A stretch of DNA of 23,519 bases from Didymodactylos carnosus. Lineage: Eukaryota; Rotifera; Eurotatoria; Philodinida; Philodinidae. Numbering within the stretch: the first letter of the stretch is position 1; the number at the start of each line of letters is the position of its first letter. Made by a program: the position numbers and the translations under genes. Below the pieces are notes generated by a model. It was not told the DNA's origin, searched no databases, and saw only the letters and a program-made list of their open reading frames with translations. Shown one piece after another: positions 1 to 10,274 of this stretch. The DNA lies in contig CAJNOQ010002600.1 in NCBI GenBank assembly GCA_905250885.1, forward strand, positions 1-23,519. The letters are read 5' to 3'.

Positions 1-1452
1 TTTTTTTTGCTTATCTATTATGTCTCGCTATCCTTTACTCTAACTTAGTGAAAGAACATATTTTATATGTTTATAATAAAATTCACAAAAATCTAGAAGA
101 AAAAAGCTTTTTCTTTTTTCTTGTCAAGCAATGACTTTGGAAGAAACTAAGATTTGGACAGATCCGTCCACGCCTAGTTGTTATTGTACATTAATTATGG
201 AAGCTATCTTTATATTCAACTAAGATTTTCTCACTTTGTTTTTGTCCTTTTTCTTGATATCATTCTTCTGGCAAAAACAACTAATTTAGTTAATGGTCAA
301 ACTGGTAGAGATCGAGAAACGACCTGTGGGCCTGACATTTGGAATAGTGCTTCCCGGTCTTTGTTAATAAGTTCCGAACGTATCTTAAAGAAAAGACGGG
401 TGCTTCGACCCTTTACTAGATGATTGATACTAAAGCTTGAGTTCTATATGAGTAACTAAATTATTAATTTGCTTGAATAGATCATACCTTCGTTGGGACA
501 AATGCAAATGATTTGCTAAAGAAACATTTGTTGAAATAACAAATAATTATATTATACTGTAGATTACACTTGTTCATCCCTTTCTAACAATTCCTTTAGA
601 GCTAAAAGATTCTTCATTCAGGTTTCATAGCGTGTATTCCTTATATTTGGCTGTGTTAGTAATTTAATCACATAATTTGTATGTTTCAAAATGTCAATAA
701 GTTAAAAAATGGATCGAAACAAACTTAAGCTATACAGTCTATTTTCTGTTCTTCTCCACGAATACTGGAAATCATAATCATTTTAATCTTCATCAATCAT
801 TTCATTTGCAACTATTATATGAATACTGATTCTAAACGTAATTTAAATGCATTTGTCTCATCAATTATTAAAAAATAACCTTGGAGATGTTTCACACATC
901 ATTAATAAAATCGAAAATGGATGCTTATTTTACGGTGGTTTTTTCTCGCAGTGTTTTTGTTTAACAGTTTTGATTTTGAAGTATTTCGACTGACAGCATT
1001 GCTATTCTAAGTTAAAATCACAAGGGTACCAATTTCCACTATATGTTAATTCTCGTACTTTTACTTGAACTCTTACATCGTGATCCATTTTGTCGAACGG
1101 ACTGTATGTACTTCATAGCTCTTTGGATCTTCTTATTCACTTTTTCACATTATGACATGATTTCCTTCTCTATCAAATAGTTACAAACCTATTTTCGAAA
1201 AAATGTGTATTTGACGTTCTCTTTCTTTTCAATTAATCCGCATGTTTTTCTTCCTATTGGCACTATTTATCGTCCATTTCAAGTATCTACAAATCTTTTA
1301 TTAGTTGCTTAACCGAGCGTATTTAAATTAAGTTTTTCAAGTAATTTATGCTAAATCAACATACATATACGTACACACACTCACAAGTACTTAATATAAA
1401 TTTTAGTTGCAACCAAACAGTGAATATTAGTATCGATAACACATTAATAATA
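1..1452. other. Non-coding stretch upstream of the left Rab gene
   Basis: This is AT-rich DNA with no convincing gene. It opens with eight T residues. An AAAAAGCTTTTT palindrome lies at 102-113 within a purine/pyrimidine tract. The longest open frame (178-423) begins at TTG and resembles no family I know. A possible splice or trans-splice acceptor (TTTTAG, 1401-1406) precedes the Rab start by 46 nt; the AT-rich DNA just before it may hold the promoter, but no TATA-type site stands out. Confidence 0.6.
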
Positions 1453-2106
1453 ATGGGATCGTTATATAATCAAAACGAACAAAATTATAAGCACATGTTT
1501 AAATTAGTTTTGACGGGTGATGCTGGTGTAGGGAAAAGTCAATTATTGAGCCGTTTCACAAGAAATGAATTTGCTTTGGGTAGCGCATCAACTATTGGCG
1601 TCGAATTTTCAACAAAAGAGGTTCAAATTAATCGCAATATCGTTCGTTGTCAGATATGGGATACAGCAGGTCAAGAGAGGTTTATAGCGATAACAAAACC
1701 ATTTTATCGTAATGCGTTGGGTGCTTTACTCATTTTTGACATTCAGCGGCTAGAGACATTCAATAATTTGGATCGTTGGTTTCAAGAAATCCGAGCAAAT
1801 GTCGGACCTAATCCATGCACAATAATGCTTATAGGAAATAAGATTGATCAGAGACATATACGAGCGGTCACTACCGATGCCGCAAAACGATATGCAGAAG
1901 AGAAAAATATTAAATATATGGAGACGTCGGCATTAGATGCAACAAACGTAGAACAAGCCTTTCAGCAGTTGATTCAAGATGTACATGAAGAATATACGAA
2001 AAAATTAAGACGAGATTCATTTACAAAAATTATACTACCCGATGGATTTCCTCTACAGCCGCACGAAAACTCAACAAAACCAGAAGCTTCTTCATGCTGT
2101 TTCTAG
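1453..2106 (+). CDS. Rab11-like small GTPase, left copy
   Basis: This is a Rab-family GTPase of 217 residues, normal family length. Visible motifs in order: P-loop GDAGVGKS (22-29), switch I threonine T47 followed by IGVEF (48-52), WDTAGQE (69-75) with the catalytic glutamine Q74, FYRNA (84-88), NKID for guanine recognition (129-132) and ETSAL (157-161). The C-terminus ends SSCCF, a double-cysteine signal for geranylgeranylation by Rab GGTase. The stretches LLSRFTRNEF and RHIRAV resemble Rab11, which acts in recycling endosomes; the subfamily call is inference, since A24 replaces the usual serine in the P-loop and the tail is short. The frame opens at 1348, but the ATG at 1453 is preferred: it has A at -3 and G at +4, and the preceding 35 residues resemble no Rab. 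No intron interrupts it. It is convergent with the kinase gene, about 4 kb apart. Confidence 0.93.
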   Translation: MGSLYNQNEQNYKHMFKLVLTGDAGVGKSQLLSRFTRNEFALGSASTIGVEFSTKEVQINRNIVRCQIWDTAGQERFIAITKPFYRNALGALLIFDIQRLETFNNLDRWFQEIRANVGPNPCTIMLIGNKIDQRHIRAVTTDAAKRYAEEKNIKYMETSALDATNVEQAFQQLIQDVHEEYTKKLRRDSFTKIILPDGFPLQPHENSTKPEASSCCF

Positions 2107-3190
2107 AGTAGACCATGTTTTATCTTTTTTAGTGAGCTTTCTCCTTTCTTTTCTGAATGTGATTTACTATCTTTTTCTCGATGACAAATTTTTGCTGTTG
2201 TTAATCGTCTTCGTGGATGTGACTTGCTCTTGTTAATTTAACAATCATTTCGTTATCTTGCGAAGCCTCCTCAGTTTATTCATTAATTTTTATAAATACT
2301 TTTAATTTCTGATCAAACGCTTATCTCATTGCACCCGGGAAGTTCCCTTTTTGTTGCTCGTACGCTTTTCGAGATTATTCGGTTCTAAGTACATAATCTT
2401 TTTGAAATTCTCTCGATCGATACAATGCTAACGGATAACACTTTAAGTCTTGATTTGATGTATGAAATGAATTATGTGCTATTAGAAAAGCATTCAATCA
2501 GTCGTTCTTGCTCCAGAAAAGTGTTTGTTCACTATCGGTACCTTGCGCATCTCCGTGCGTTATGAATACTCCACTTGTAGCTTGAGAGTGTTTTATTAAT
2601 CTTTATCAACTCAAATCAGTTGCATTTGATAATCTTTCAAATCTTTATTAAATCAGTTCTATGTTTTCTTTAAGTTGGCTATCTTTTTCGGCAAAGACAC
2701 ATACACAAGAAAGATATATAACTGTTGTTTGCCATTACAATACAACAAACCGGTCCGAAGATCATATTACATTGAGACAAGAAGCCGGGTAACACATTAT
2801 GTCATTTTATGCCAAATAATAATTTTGTATTGTGTAGTAAAGATTAGTCTTATTTTAACCAGTTCCAAAATTTAGTCTGACTATAAAATTGATGTATTAA
2901 GTTGATGGTTCCTTGTGTTTTGTAAAAGGTTATAAAGAAAAAGGTAAATATTCAAGAATAATGAGCAGAGTAATAGCACAAATTGAAGGAAAGGATAGAA
3001 TCAATTTACATAAAAGAAAACAACCACATCATTCAAATACTGTAGTCAAGCGAAAATCCAAGGCAGTGCATTAGCATACATATATTCTTTCCAGAAAACC
3101 AACCCCAGAAGTCTAAGGGGATTTCTGATGCACCCCACTGACTGACAACTTTCATCGTAAAGACGCGTTTAGAACGAGTACGAGTATAAA
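2107..3190. other. Non-coding stretch between the left Rab gene and first imperfect inverted repeat
   Basis: This is AT-rich with no gene I can support. The open frame at 2042-2236 is an out-of-frame overlap of the Rab 3' end. The frame at 2675-2875 begins at TTG and looks random. A 37-codon ATG frame at 2961-3074 is lysine/arginine-rich and too short to judge. I saw no canonical AATAAA shortly after the Rab stop. Confidence 0.55.
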
Positions 3191-3380
3191 TTAAAAAATA
3201 GTGGCATTTTCATCTTTGATCGCCTTTCGAAAATCTACAACTATATTTTTCATATTTTCCGCCTAAAACTAAATCTGGACAGTTAGTTTTGGAAATTTTA
3301 GAAGGTAAACTGGACTCAGAATCTCCGAAGCAAGAATATGATGGTAAAGGAGCTGGTGCTCAATTTTACGAACCTGTTTA

Positions 3381-3787
3381 GTCCAACAATTTTGGATACA
3401 AAATTCTTTCTTTTACTTCATTTTAATCGCGATACTTGTGAAGAAAAGTTTAAGTATTGTTTTCGAAAAATTTTATTTAGTTGATGAGAAATTTAATTTT
3501 TTCGAAAGCAGCGAAAAAAACAATAAAACTGGCGTCGTATTTTGCCGTTTTCTCCATCAAAAATCAGCTTTTCGATACAGAAAAGGCCATTTGGGAATCA
3601 GCGTTAAAACCTGAGTTGAAAAATGCGTTTCGGACATTTTCGAGAATTTTGGATTTTGAGTGAAAATGCTGAGTTTTTTATGCCAACCCGGTAACACGGT
3701 ACCAGCTAACAGGTACCGTATTTTTTGCACAATTATTGCGTTCAGAATGAAGTAAAAGAAAGAATTTTATATCCAAAATCGTAGGGC
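3381..3787. mobile_element. 407-bp non-autonomous TIR element (MITE-like), left copy
   Basis: Its ends are imperfect inverted repeats of roughly 45-50 bp: the left begins GTCCAACAATTTTGGATA and the right, read as complement, GCCCTACGATTTTGGATA. Both continue into a shared tract containing CTTTCTTTTACTTCATT. TA flanks both sides (3379-3380 and 3788-3789), as expected for a Tc1/mariner-type target duplication. The partner arm of element A (4543-4915) lacks this block and aligns across the empty site, with TC where TA would be; this shows directly that it is an insertion. It codes for nothing convincing: the 60-codon frame at 3481-3663 begins at TTG. Confidence 0.8.
3696..3719. repeat. Short perfect hairpin inside the TIR element
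   Basis: ACGGTACC at 3696-3703 pairs with GGTACCGT at 3712-3719 around an 8-nt loop. It sits just inside the right terminal repeat. The mirror copy is at 19801-19824. Confidence 0.7.
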
Positions 3788-4915
3788 TATTATACGATGC
3801 AAAAGAAATGGAGAAAATGTCGATCATTATTTCTGTATATTCCTGATGCGCTGACGATTTAATTGTTTTTCCGTTAGAAAGAGCAAAGTGTGAACTTCAA
3901 AGAACATAGAAAAAAAAAACTTTTTTGTAATTGAGTTTGCGTGAGAAAAAATATAAATGTCAAACGTCGCCTATAATGCTGTTGCAAAGCACTTTTTTCT
4001 TTAATTTTTCACTGCAATCTGACGAGAAAACCTTTTTTGAAAACTAAATAGATGAGAATGTCATCTACGCAAAACTATATTGATCCATCTACTATATCAT
4101 TAACTCCTTAATAGTAAAAGAAACGTATTACAAAAGTCAGATTTCGTAGAAAACTGTAGTTTTCGTGAGAAAGACACGACATCGGGAAAATTTCTTATTT
4201 AGGACTCAAGATATGTCCGTAAAAATTAAAAGTAATGCGACCTTGTAGAGAATTGAGTGCTGTTTCAGAAAATGTGTTTTAGCAAAAGAATAAAGTTCAT
4301 TTAGTATATGAAAATTATTAATTAAGTCTAATCAACTCTTTTTCTAAATCAAATGAAAAACGCACGAATTTCTAATTAAAAAGTAGATCGAAAGATAATT
4401 TATCACACCCAATTCAAAAGAGCAATAAAAACATTTCTAGTTTCTATAACTATATAACTGAAAACTTACTTTGCTATAATGAAAAAATACTTTTGATGAG
4501 AACGATACATTTCAAAAGGGTAGAAGTTGAAAGAGCTTTTTGGGCGGCGTTTCGTATTTAGATTTCTTCTCACTCAAACTCAATTACAAAAAAAAAGTTT
4601 TTTTCTATGTTATTTAAAGTTCAGACTTTGCTCTTTCTGACAGAAAAATAATTAAATTGCCAGCGCATCAGGAACATGCAGAAATAACGCTCGACATTTC
4701 TTCCATTTCTTTTGCATCGTATAAGAAATAAGTTCGTAAAACTGAACGGCAGCTCCTTTACCATCTTGCTCATGCTTCGCAGATTCTGAGTCCAATTTAG
4801 CTTCTAAAATTGTCAAAATTAGCTTTCCAGACTCAGTTTTCGATAAAAAATAGGAGAAAAATGCTTGTAGAATTTCGAAAGACGATCAAACATGAAAATT
4901 TCACTATTTTTTCTG

Positions 4916-6088
4916 TAGATCAAAAGATCAGTATTTTTCAAAATTTTCACCCGAAAATGACGTTGAAAAATTTTAAATTGCCACGATAACGGGTAGCACC
5001 GAAAATGACGGTATCAGAGGCGGCAACATTCGGAAAGATTTCCTGTCCAAGCAGGCTCCATTCGGCCCACCAATTTTTTTCGACTCTAAGGAACACCATC
5101 CAGCAATCTAAACATCCTGATTACGCCATTGGCATGAGGTAACTCCTAGGAATTCTTTTTATCTTTGATTGAAGCTGCAAAAAATAGTTATTTTCTTTTC
5201 TTTTCTTATTCACGTAATATATCGTGTGTACTCACGTTAAAAGACGCTTTTGTTTTCTTTTTTTCCTTTTCCCTTCCATTCAATCACAGGTCGCATGTAA
5301 ACTATATAACACGAAGAAATTACTATGACGTGAATTTTACAATATACTCAAACACATAAATCAACATCAAATAGAGACTGAATGATCGATAACGCACGTC
5401 TTAACATGAACACATACTAAATATAACATGAATAAGGAAATCAAATAGAGAAGAAAATTACTATTTTTCGTAGTTCTATTGTTCGGGGACTTTCTCATTA
5501 TATGAATCTTTTTAATTTCATGAAAATTCAAATGTCTCATGGCAGTCTCCAGTGTCTGCTTCTGTAACTTTTGACCCGACTTTTTTTTCAGATGTTTTTT
5601 TTTATAAAGAAGCACCCTAAGAAACGCACAAACATAAGAAAGTACAGAAAGAAAAGAGAATACAAAAAAAATGTCTTTTATAAAACAAAGAAAAACAAAA
5701 CAAAAACGCTGATTATATAAATGCAGTGTTATAGACATAAAAAATGTCTTACTCAATTTTTTCTTTTGACGACTGTATAAGAAATTGAAAAGCATATCAT
5801 TCGATTCGGATTGACAAGTCGATTTCGAATATAGCATTGCTTTTTTCGAATAAAAAGCTTTTTCGGAAATAAAAATTTGCAAAACACAGGGTAGATATCG
5901 TGATAAAAAACAACAACAAAAATGAGTTTTTTCACTTATAATCCATTAGCGACAGTTAAAAACTATATTAAACGATTGGCAATTGATCCTTGTGTAATAC
6001 GATGTACAATATTGAAGAGTAGGTGTGTCGGATAACAAAATGTTCTAAGAACTGAATTCTGTAATGTTAAATGTAAATGTTTATCCAT
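4916..6088. other. Non-coding stretch between element A and the left kinase gene
   Basis: I see no gene here. A 171-codon frame on the minus strand (5367-5882) starts at an ATT-type codon or internal ATG within T-rich sequence. Its translation is a mix of Phe/Leu/Tyr runs and lysine clusters with no recognisable domain, so I treat it as chance. The kinase 3' UTR should lie near 6088 and downward on the minus strand; no clear canonical polyadenylation signal was found beside the stop. Confidence 0.5.
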
Positions 6089-7246
6089 TCATGTATTAAA
6101 AAACTTTTGTCGATCTTTTACATATTGTTGAAAACGTTTTTGTCCATAGGATACATAATTAAAATTGTCTGTCGCTGCTGGATTTAATAGAGCTTGTAAT
6201 AAAGCCCACAAAGACCAATATAAATGCGCTGGAACAGTTAATTGATCAGATAAATCACATAAATGTTCTAATTCGTCATCTGTTGGATTTAGACGATCTT
6301 TTACTAGTGAAGTATGTTGAAAAAATTCTGCATGTTTTAAATAGACGGTTAAAACTTGTTTTTGAAACTTTCTATCTGGATATAATGAAAAATCGGGGGA
6401 TGCCGAAAGGCCAGCAAATTCAAGAAAATAATTTGACAGATCGAACAGCCAGTAATTGAACATACAATGTTCAAAATCGATCATTCCTATTTGATCTGTA
6501 TGTTTATCGTATAAGAAATTTCTTGATTGCGTATCCATATGAGAATAGATCACTTGAAGTGTCCATTTTTCTTCAAAAATGACCTCCATTGCTTCGATAT
6601 CTCGCTCTAAATCTGACAGTTTATAATTGATTAAATCCTCCGTTTTATCCAATGTTAAACGTTCTGAAATACCTAAATACTGTTTAACGGTTGAGAGTAC
6701 ACCGACCGAAGATGCTGGTTCGCGTTGACTCACTTGTGGATTTTTACCACTCAATATGTTTAAATAATGCCGCAATTTTTCCGTAAATTGTTGTTTACTC
6801 GGTTTAAATTCGAATTTTGGTGTTAATGAATGAAATTCGGCGAGTTTCTGAACGATTATTGATGACAAATGTTCATTTCGAACCGATTTTGGATCCATCT
6901 GTTTTCCTGGCAAATAGGTATAGAAGTAACCGTTACGAAATTTTAAAAGAATCTGTTGATCAGAAAACTTGTGTTTGTATAATTCAGCCATTGTACGAAT
7001 TTCTTGCTCACGATCGATCAACAGATCTGAATTGAGACCATAGAGTTTTACAATTATACTTTGATTTTCATCGTCGCCGTTAGGAAACATGGCAAGAAGA
7101 AAATTCGATAGACCCTCGGTTAACTTTTCATATTTAAGTTTTTTTGTTGACCATTCGGGTATAACTGCACATATTAACCGAGATGCTTCTAGCTCAAGTG
7201 TTTCAGGGTGTAACTCAACATCGTGGAAAGGTATGCAGTTGCACAT
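6089..7246 (-). CDS. Ethanolamine kinase (choline/ethanolamine kinase family), left copy
   Basis: A 385-residue cytosolic-type kinase that would phosphorylate ethanolamine with ATP, the first step of the CDP-ethanolamine (Kennedy) route to phosphatidylethanolamine. In order: nucleotide-loop LTEGLSN (42-48), KLYG (67-70), NGYFYTYLPG (105-114), the catalytic HxDxxxxN motif SHMDTQSRN (235-243; D238, N243), metal-site IDFE (256-259), FNYWLFDLSNYFLEFAG (263-279), SLYPDR (287-292), and the C-terminal WSLWALLQA helix (344-352). EFAG plus SLYPDR point to ethanolamine rather than choline kinase. However, DxQxxN at 238-243 is choline-kinase-like, so dual substrate use is possible. M237 replaces the usual Asn of HND. 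Length is within the family range, and no intron is present. A splice-acceptor-like tract ends 3 nt before the ATG, supporting this start. Confidence 0.92.
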   Translation of the reverse strand: MCNCIPFHDVELHPETLELEASRLICAVIPEWSTKKLKYEKLTEGLSNFLLAMFPNGDDENQSIIVKLYGLNSDLLIDREQEIRTMAELYKHKFSDQQILLKFRNGYFYTYLPGKQMDPKSVRNEHLSSIIVQKLAEFHSLTPKFEFKPSKQQFTEKLRHYLNILSGKNPQVSQREPASSVGVLSTVKQYLGISERLTLDKTEDLINYKLSDLERDIEAMEVIFEEKWTLQVIYSHMDTQSRNFLYDKHTDQIGMIDFEHCMFNYWLFDLSNYFLEFAGLSASPDFSLYPDRKFQKQVLTVYLKHAEFFQHTSLVKDRLNPTDDELEHLCDLSDQLTVPAHLYWSLWALLQALLNPAATDNFNYVSYGQKRFQQYVKDRQKFFNT

Positions 7247-7249
7247 GAT

Positions 7250-7264
7250 CTAGAAAAGAAGCAA
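7250..7264 (-). promoter_or_regulatory. Putative (trans-)splice acceptor just before the kinase start
   Basis: On the minus strand a pyrimidine-rich tract, TTGCTTCTTTTCTAG, ends 3 nt before the ATG of the kinase. This is a good 3' splice-site shape. With only ATC left between AG and ATG, the most economical reading is spliced-leader trans-splicing, known in bdelloid rotifers and nematodes. A cis intron in the 5' UTR would also fit. Confidence 0.5.
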
Positions 7265-8217
7265 TTCTGAGACACACCAAATGATAGAAAAAGATGAACA
7301 ACAATCTCATTGCTTTCTATCCTTTAACAAAATTGATATTTTGAAAAATTCAACTTGATTTTCTTGGTAAAACACAATATTTATCAACTCATGCAAAGTC
7401 TTCTATTTGTCTTCTTTAGGAATATCATCTATCCTAACGATGGCATAAGATAGCTGATGATCAGATATTTTCAAAAGTTTTAGACCTATAAAACGATAGA
7501 GTCGTGCATGCTGAATATCGTATAATATCACAAATTCTCAAACATTCAAGAAAAAAATGTTGTTTTAGGTCATGAGGTACCTCACACATCTACCACTTAT
7601 ATAGGTAGAGTTTCTGTATGAATATATTTGCCTCCAGAATATACGTCGTAGATGTTGAATATGATGAAGATTTTAAATCTGAAATTATTTTATAAAAACT
7701 TGGCTATCCGGAGATAATCGCTCGATTAACTGCTCTCGATCAACTGACTACGTGTCTTCAGTAAAAAGCCCACTGCACTTCTCGTCCTACGTAGACCTTG
7801 TCCCAACATGAAACTTTCATCATATCTACTACTTGACTCAATGTCATTGCTACAGCACATCATTTATTAAGCAGTGTCTAATCAACATCACGAAATTAGC
7901 AGATGAATGGCCGACTCAAGCAATATAACGAAATTAATGCGGATATTTTTAGATTAGTCACATGATGTGATCGCCCGAACACACACAGATTCATACGGGG
8001 GGTCGAGAGTCTACAAAAATATATATGCGTGATATTTGATCTCGTTTTCTGAATTTTTCAAAAAGCTTCGTTTCATTTTTTCTCTTTTTGAACCTTCAAA
8101 AACTTTTTCAGTTAAAGTAGTGGCATCTGACTCTGTCGACCTTCAGGAACAGAAAATTGTTTCCTTCAACTTATGACCTTCTCGAGTCCTCCAGGATATA
8201 ACATGACGTAAACTGTA
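7265..8217. other. Non-coding stretch upstream of the left kinase gene
   Basis: No gene is supported. It probably contains the kinase promoter. Two adjacent small dyads stand out about 330 bp upstream of the start: the 12-bp perfect palindrome TGAGGTACCTCA (7573-7584), and CTACC/GGTAG with a 9-nt loop (7590-7608). Confidence 0.5.
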
Positions 8218-9000
8218 AGGTGCACATAATTCAAACTTTCAGTGGAATTTATTTTTGATTCTTTTCGCATTACTCGACAGATAATTTCGCGCTGATCACG
8301 AATATATGTCTCTCAGTGCTTTTGGACACTTATTTGTGATTCAAAAATCGAAAAAACTCGCAAGGTGTCAAAAAGTCTAAAATTCCAGGTTTTAGAGAAA
8401 TGACCGTAGTTTTTCGTGTTATGGTTTCCCCAATGGAACCAAAGATTTTCGGATTCAACATTCAAAACTGAATAAGAAAATAGTCTGAAAACGTTTTTTG
8501 GTCCCAACGCCTATTTGTAAAATATCCCGAAATGCGCATGACCCAAAAACCGAACGCAATTTTGCAAATTTAACACAGGTTTTTCTAGAGGCCGCAGAGG
8601 CAATATTTTTATATGGCTCGATCCGTCAGATGCTCCTCTTCAAAAGCATACGTACACTTTTTAGAAATTCTTTTTCACTGCTGAGAAAATGCATTCTTTC
8701 CCAATAAGAGGCGAAAAGTCGGAATTCTGTCAGTAATTCTTAGTTTTCTCAGATAGAACTCAACTTTTATGCAATACAAATATCATATTTGGAATCAGGA
8801 TCCAAAACTGAGTCTATTGATGTGTATCTGGGAAAGTTTTGTTCATTTTTATTTTTTGAGGTGAAAATCTCGATGATTTTTCAACATGTAGATTCGAAAA
8901 AAATTAAAGTACTCGTATATTATAGAAATATTTTCTTTATCGACTGGTGCGAAAAAGAACAAAAAATAAATTTCACTGAAAGTTTGAATTATGTGGACCT
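8218..9000. repeat. Imperfect inverted repeat D, left copy
   Basis: 8218-8280 and 8940-9000 are imperfect reverse complements. They share the 20-base block CACATAATTCAAACTTTCAG followed by a similar run up to a TCGAC/TCGAT box. Outside about 60 bp the similarity fades. The roughly 660 bp between the arms contain only chance frames (for example 8498-8707 and 8313-8507 on opposite strands). Confidence 0.7.
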
Positions 9001-9751
9001 CATAAACAGTTTCAGTTCGACTCTTATCAACGCTAATGCGTACTCTCCGAAAAGTTTTATCAAGATTGTACTTCAACAGGATTAACGTTCCATGAAAGTT
9101 TCGTCCAGATCAGATGTCAGGTGCCCAACATATTTCTGACATAGAGAGAGGTCTTACCGCAGATTTCTTAATTCCTTCTACTCTACAGTTAGGGTGCCAA
9201 TAATTTAGATCGTTTAACGTCCAAATTTTGTCTGTAACCGTCGAAAAATGTTTCTATCTTACTTGCTAGAAAATATGAAACTCAGAAGTTTAGGACAGTA
9301 GAAGGTAGTTAGTCTACCTAGAATAATGACGAATTTTTTGATGAAAAAGATTAAGTACCAGGGTGTCGCTACGCGAAACTAAACTTTTTTTATCACAGTC
9401 GAGTAGGATTAAAACGTAGGAGAATAGGATAAGTTTTTGTTCCCTTCCAAATTTTGGTCGCTGTTTCAGTCGGCCATACAACATCGGACTAGAACTAGAT
9501 TGGCTGAATGAATTTCATACAGGATTGGACTGACAACTTCTGTACAGAAAACCTCAACTGATGTCGGCGGAATACTCCTGGGAAAGTGCTGATCTTAGAA
9601 TATAAAGATAAATGCAAGTTCCTAGCTGAAAGACTTGTTTTTAAAAGCAGAAAAAGAGCCGATCGCCTCTTTGGAATATGCGAAGGGCATGGTTTTCCGG
9701 ATGTTAATGCGGCACTAACTGCAGTCTGACAAAAGAATATGTATGCCTCTG
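9001..9751. other. Non-coding stretch between inverted repeats D and B
   Basis: No gene is supported. Small dyads occur, for example AGGTAG/CTACCT around a 5-nt loop (9303-9319). A minus-strand frame of 168 codons (9495-10001) crosses into repeat B; its translation is Phe/Ser-rich repeat sequence and I do not call it a gene. Confidence 0.5.
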
Positions 9752-10274
9752 ATCGAAAACTCAAGAAATCGAAAGTGAAAATGCACAAGGCGTAAGATCG
9801 AAGGAAGATAAAAATGGCGAAAACCTGAAAACCCGAAAACGGTGAAAATGACGGAAATTTGAGTTTTGTAAAGAGACGCGTAGCTCCAAAATATTGTTTA
9901 GTTATTATGTAAAAATGACAATCGAATAAGCACAATAAAATGTATAGATCAGGGACGTGGAGGAAGATGAGTGTGAGTAGACACAAGAAAATGAAGTACA
10001 AACAACAAATCTATCGAGCTGTTATGGTCTATACTTGTTACTGTCAGCTCATCAAATAGAGTGGCAAAAGATTTCACACAGGCACAAAATGATCGTATGC
10101 ACGAAATATTTGCAGATCTATCGAGAGAATTATGAACAAAAAATATTTTGCAGATACAGGTCCGCTTCCAAAACTCGCATTTCCGTTGTTTTTCGTACAT
10201 TTCAGGTTTTCGCCATTCTTGTTTTCGACCTTATGCACTCTCGATTTCCACTTTCAGTGTTCTGAGTTATCGAG
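9752..10274. repeat. Imperfect inverted repeat B, left copy
   Basis: 9752-9909 and 10130-10274 are imperfect reverse complements with several small indels. The strongest shared core is ATGGCGAAAACCTGAAA, flanked by matching blocks on both sides (TCGAAAACTC / TCGATAACTC outside, AAAATATT inside). The arms enclose about 220 bp. The frames at 10035-10429 are read through this repeat and are not supported as genes. Confidence 0.75.

Larger units (their letters stand above)
3191..4915. repeat. Imperfect inverted-repeat (fold-back) element A, left copy
   Basis: Left arm 3191-3972 and right arm 4543-4915 are imperfect reverse complements of each other: most bases match with scattered substitutions and small indels. 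The arms carry recognisable paired words such as the block around GGTAAAGGAGCTG (3344 onward) and its complement near 4753. They enclose about 570 bp of unique DNA. The left arm is longer by roughly the size of the TIR element inserted within it (3381-3787). No transposase frame lies inside, so this is either a non-autonomous fold-back element or an old palindrome that has diverged. Confidence 0.82.

Noticed and set aside
178..423. An 81-codon frame and its mirror at 23097-23342
   Set aside because: It begins at TTG, which is not a normal eukaryotic nuclear start, and the product matches no family I recognise. It might be a decayed coding fragment, but there is no evidence for one.
1360..1390. 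A CA/TA-rich tract before the Rab gene as a microsatellite
   Set aside because: It is irregular and short and does not reach a meaningful tandem repeat.
1348..1452. N-terminal extension of the Rab frame by 35 residues
   Set aside because: The added residues are Asn/Thr/Tyr-rich and unlike any Rab N-terminus. The ATG at 1453 has a better context and gives normal Rab length.
2961..3074. A 37-codon ATG frame with a Lys/Arg-rich product
   Set aside because: It is too short and lies in A-rich DNA where such frames arise by chance. No splice partner or homologue was recognised.
3481..3663. A 60-codon frame within the TIR element as a possible transposase remnant
   Set aside because: It begins at TTG and shows no DDE or helix-turn-helix features. 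The element looks non-autonomous.
5367..5882. A 171-codon minus-strand frame and its mirror at 17638-18153
   Set aside because: It lies in T/A-rich DNA. The translation is Phe/Leu/Tyr/Lys-rich with no domain, and it starts at a weak codon with a second frame overlapping it. It could be a chance frame, and I see no homology signal.
8290..8900. Extension of inverted repeat D to a full-length fold-back element
   Set aside because: Beyond the roughly 60-bp core the two sides share only scattered short words, so longer arms cannot be supported by eye.
9495..10001. A 168-codon minus-strand frame and its mirror at 13519-14025
   Set aside because: It runs through inverted repeat B. The Phe/Ser/Leu-rich product echoes repeat sequence, and related frames of different phase cover the same DNA.
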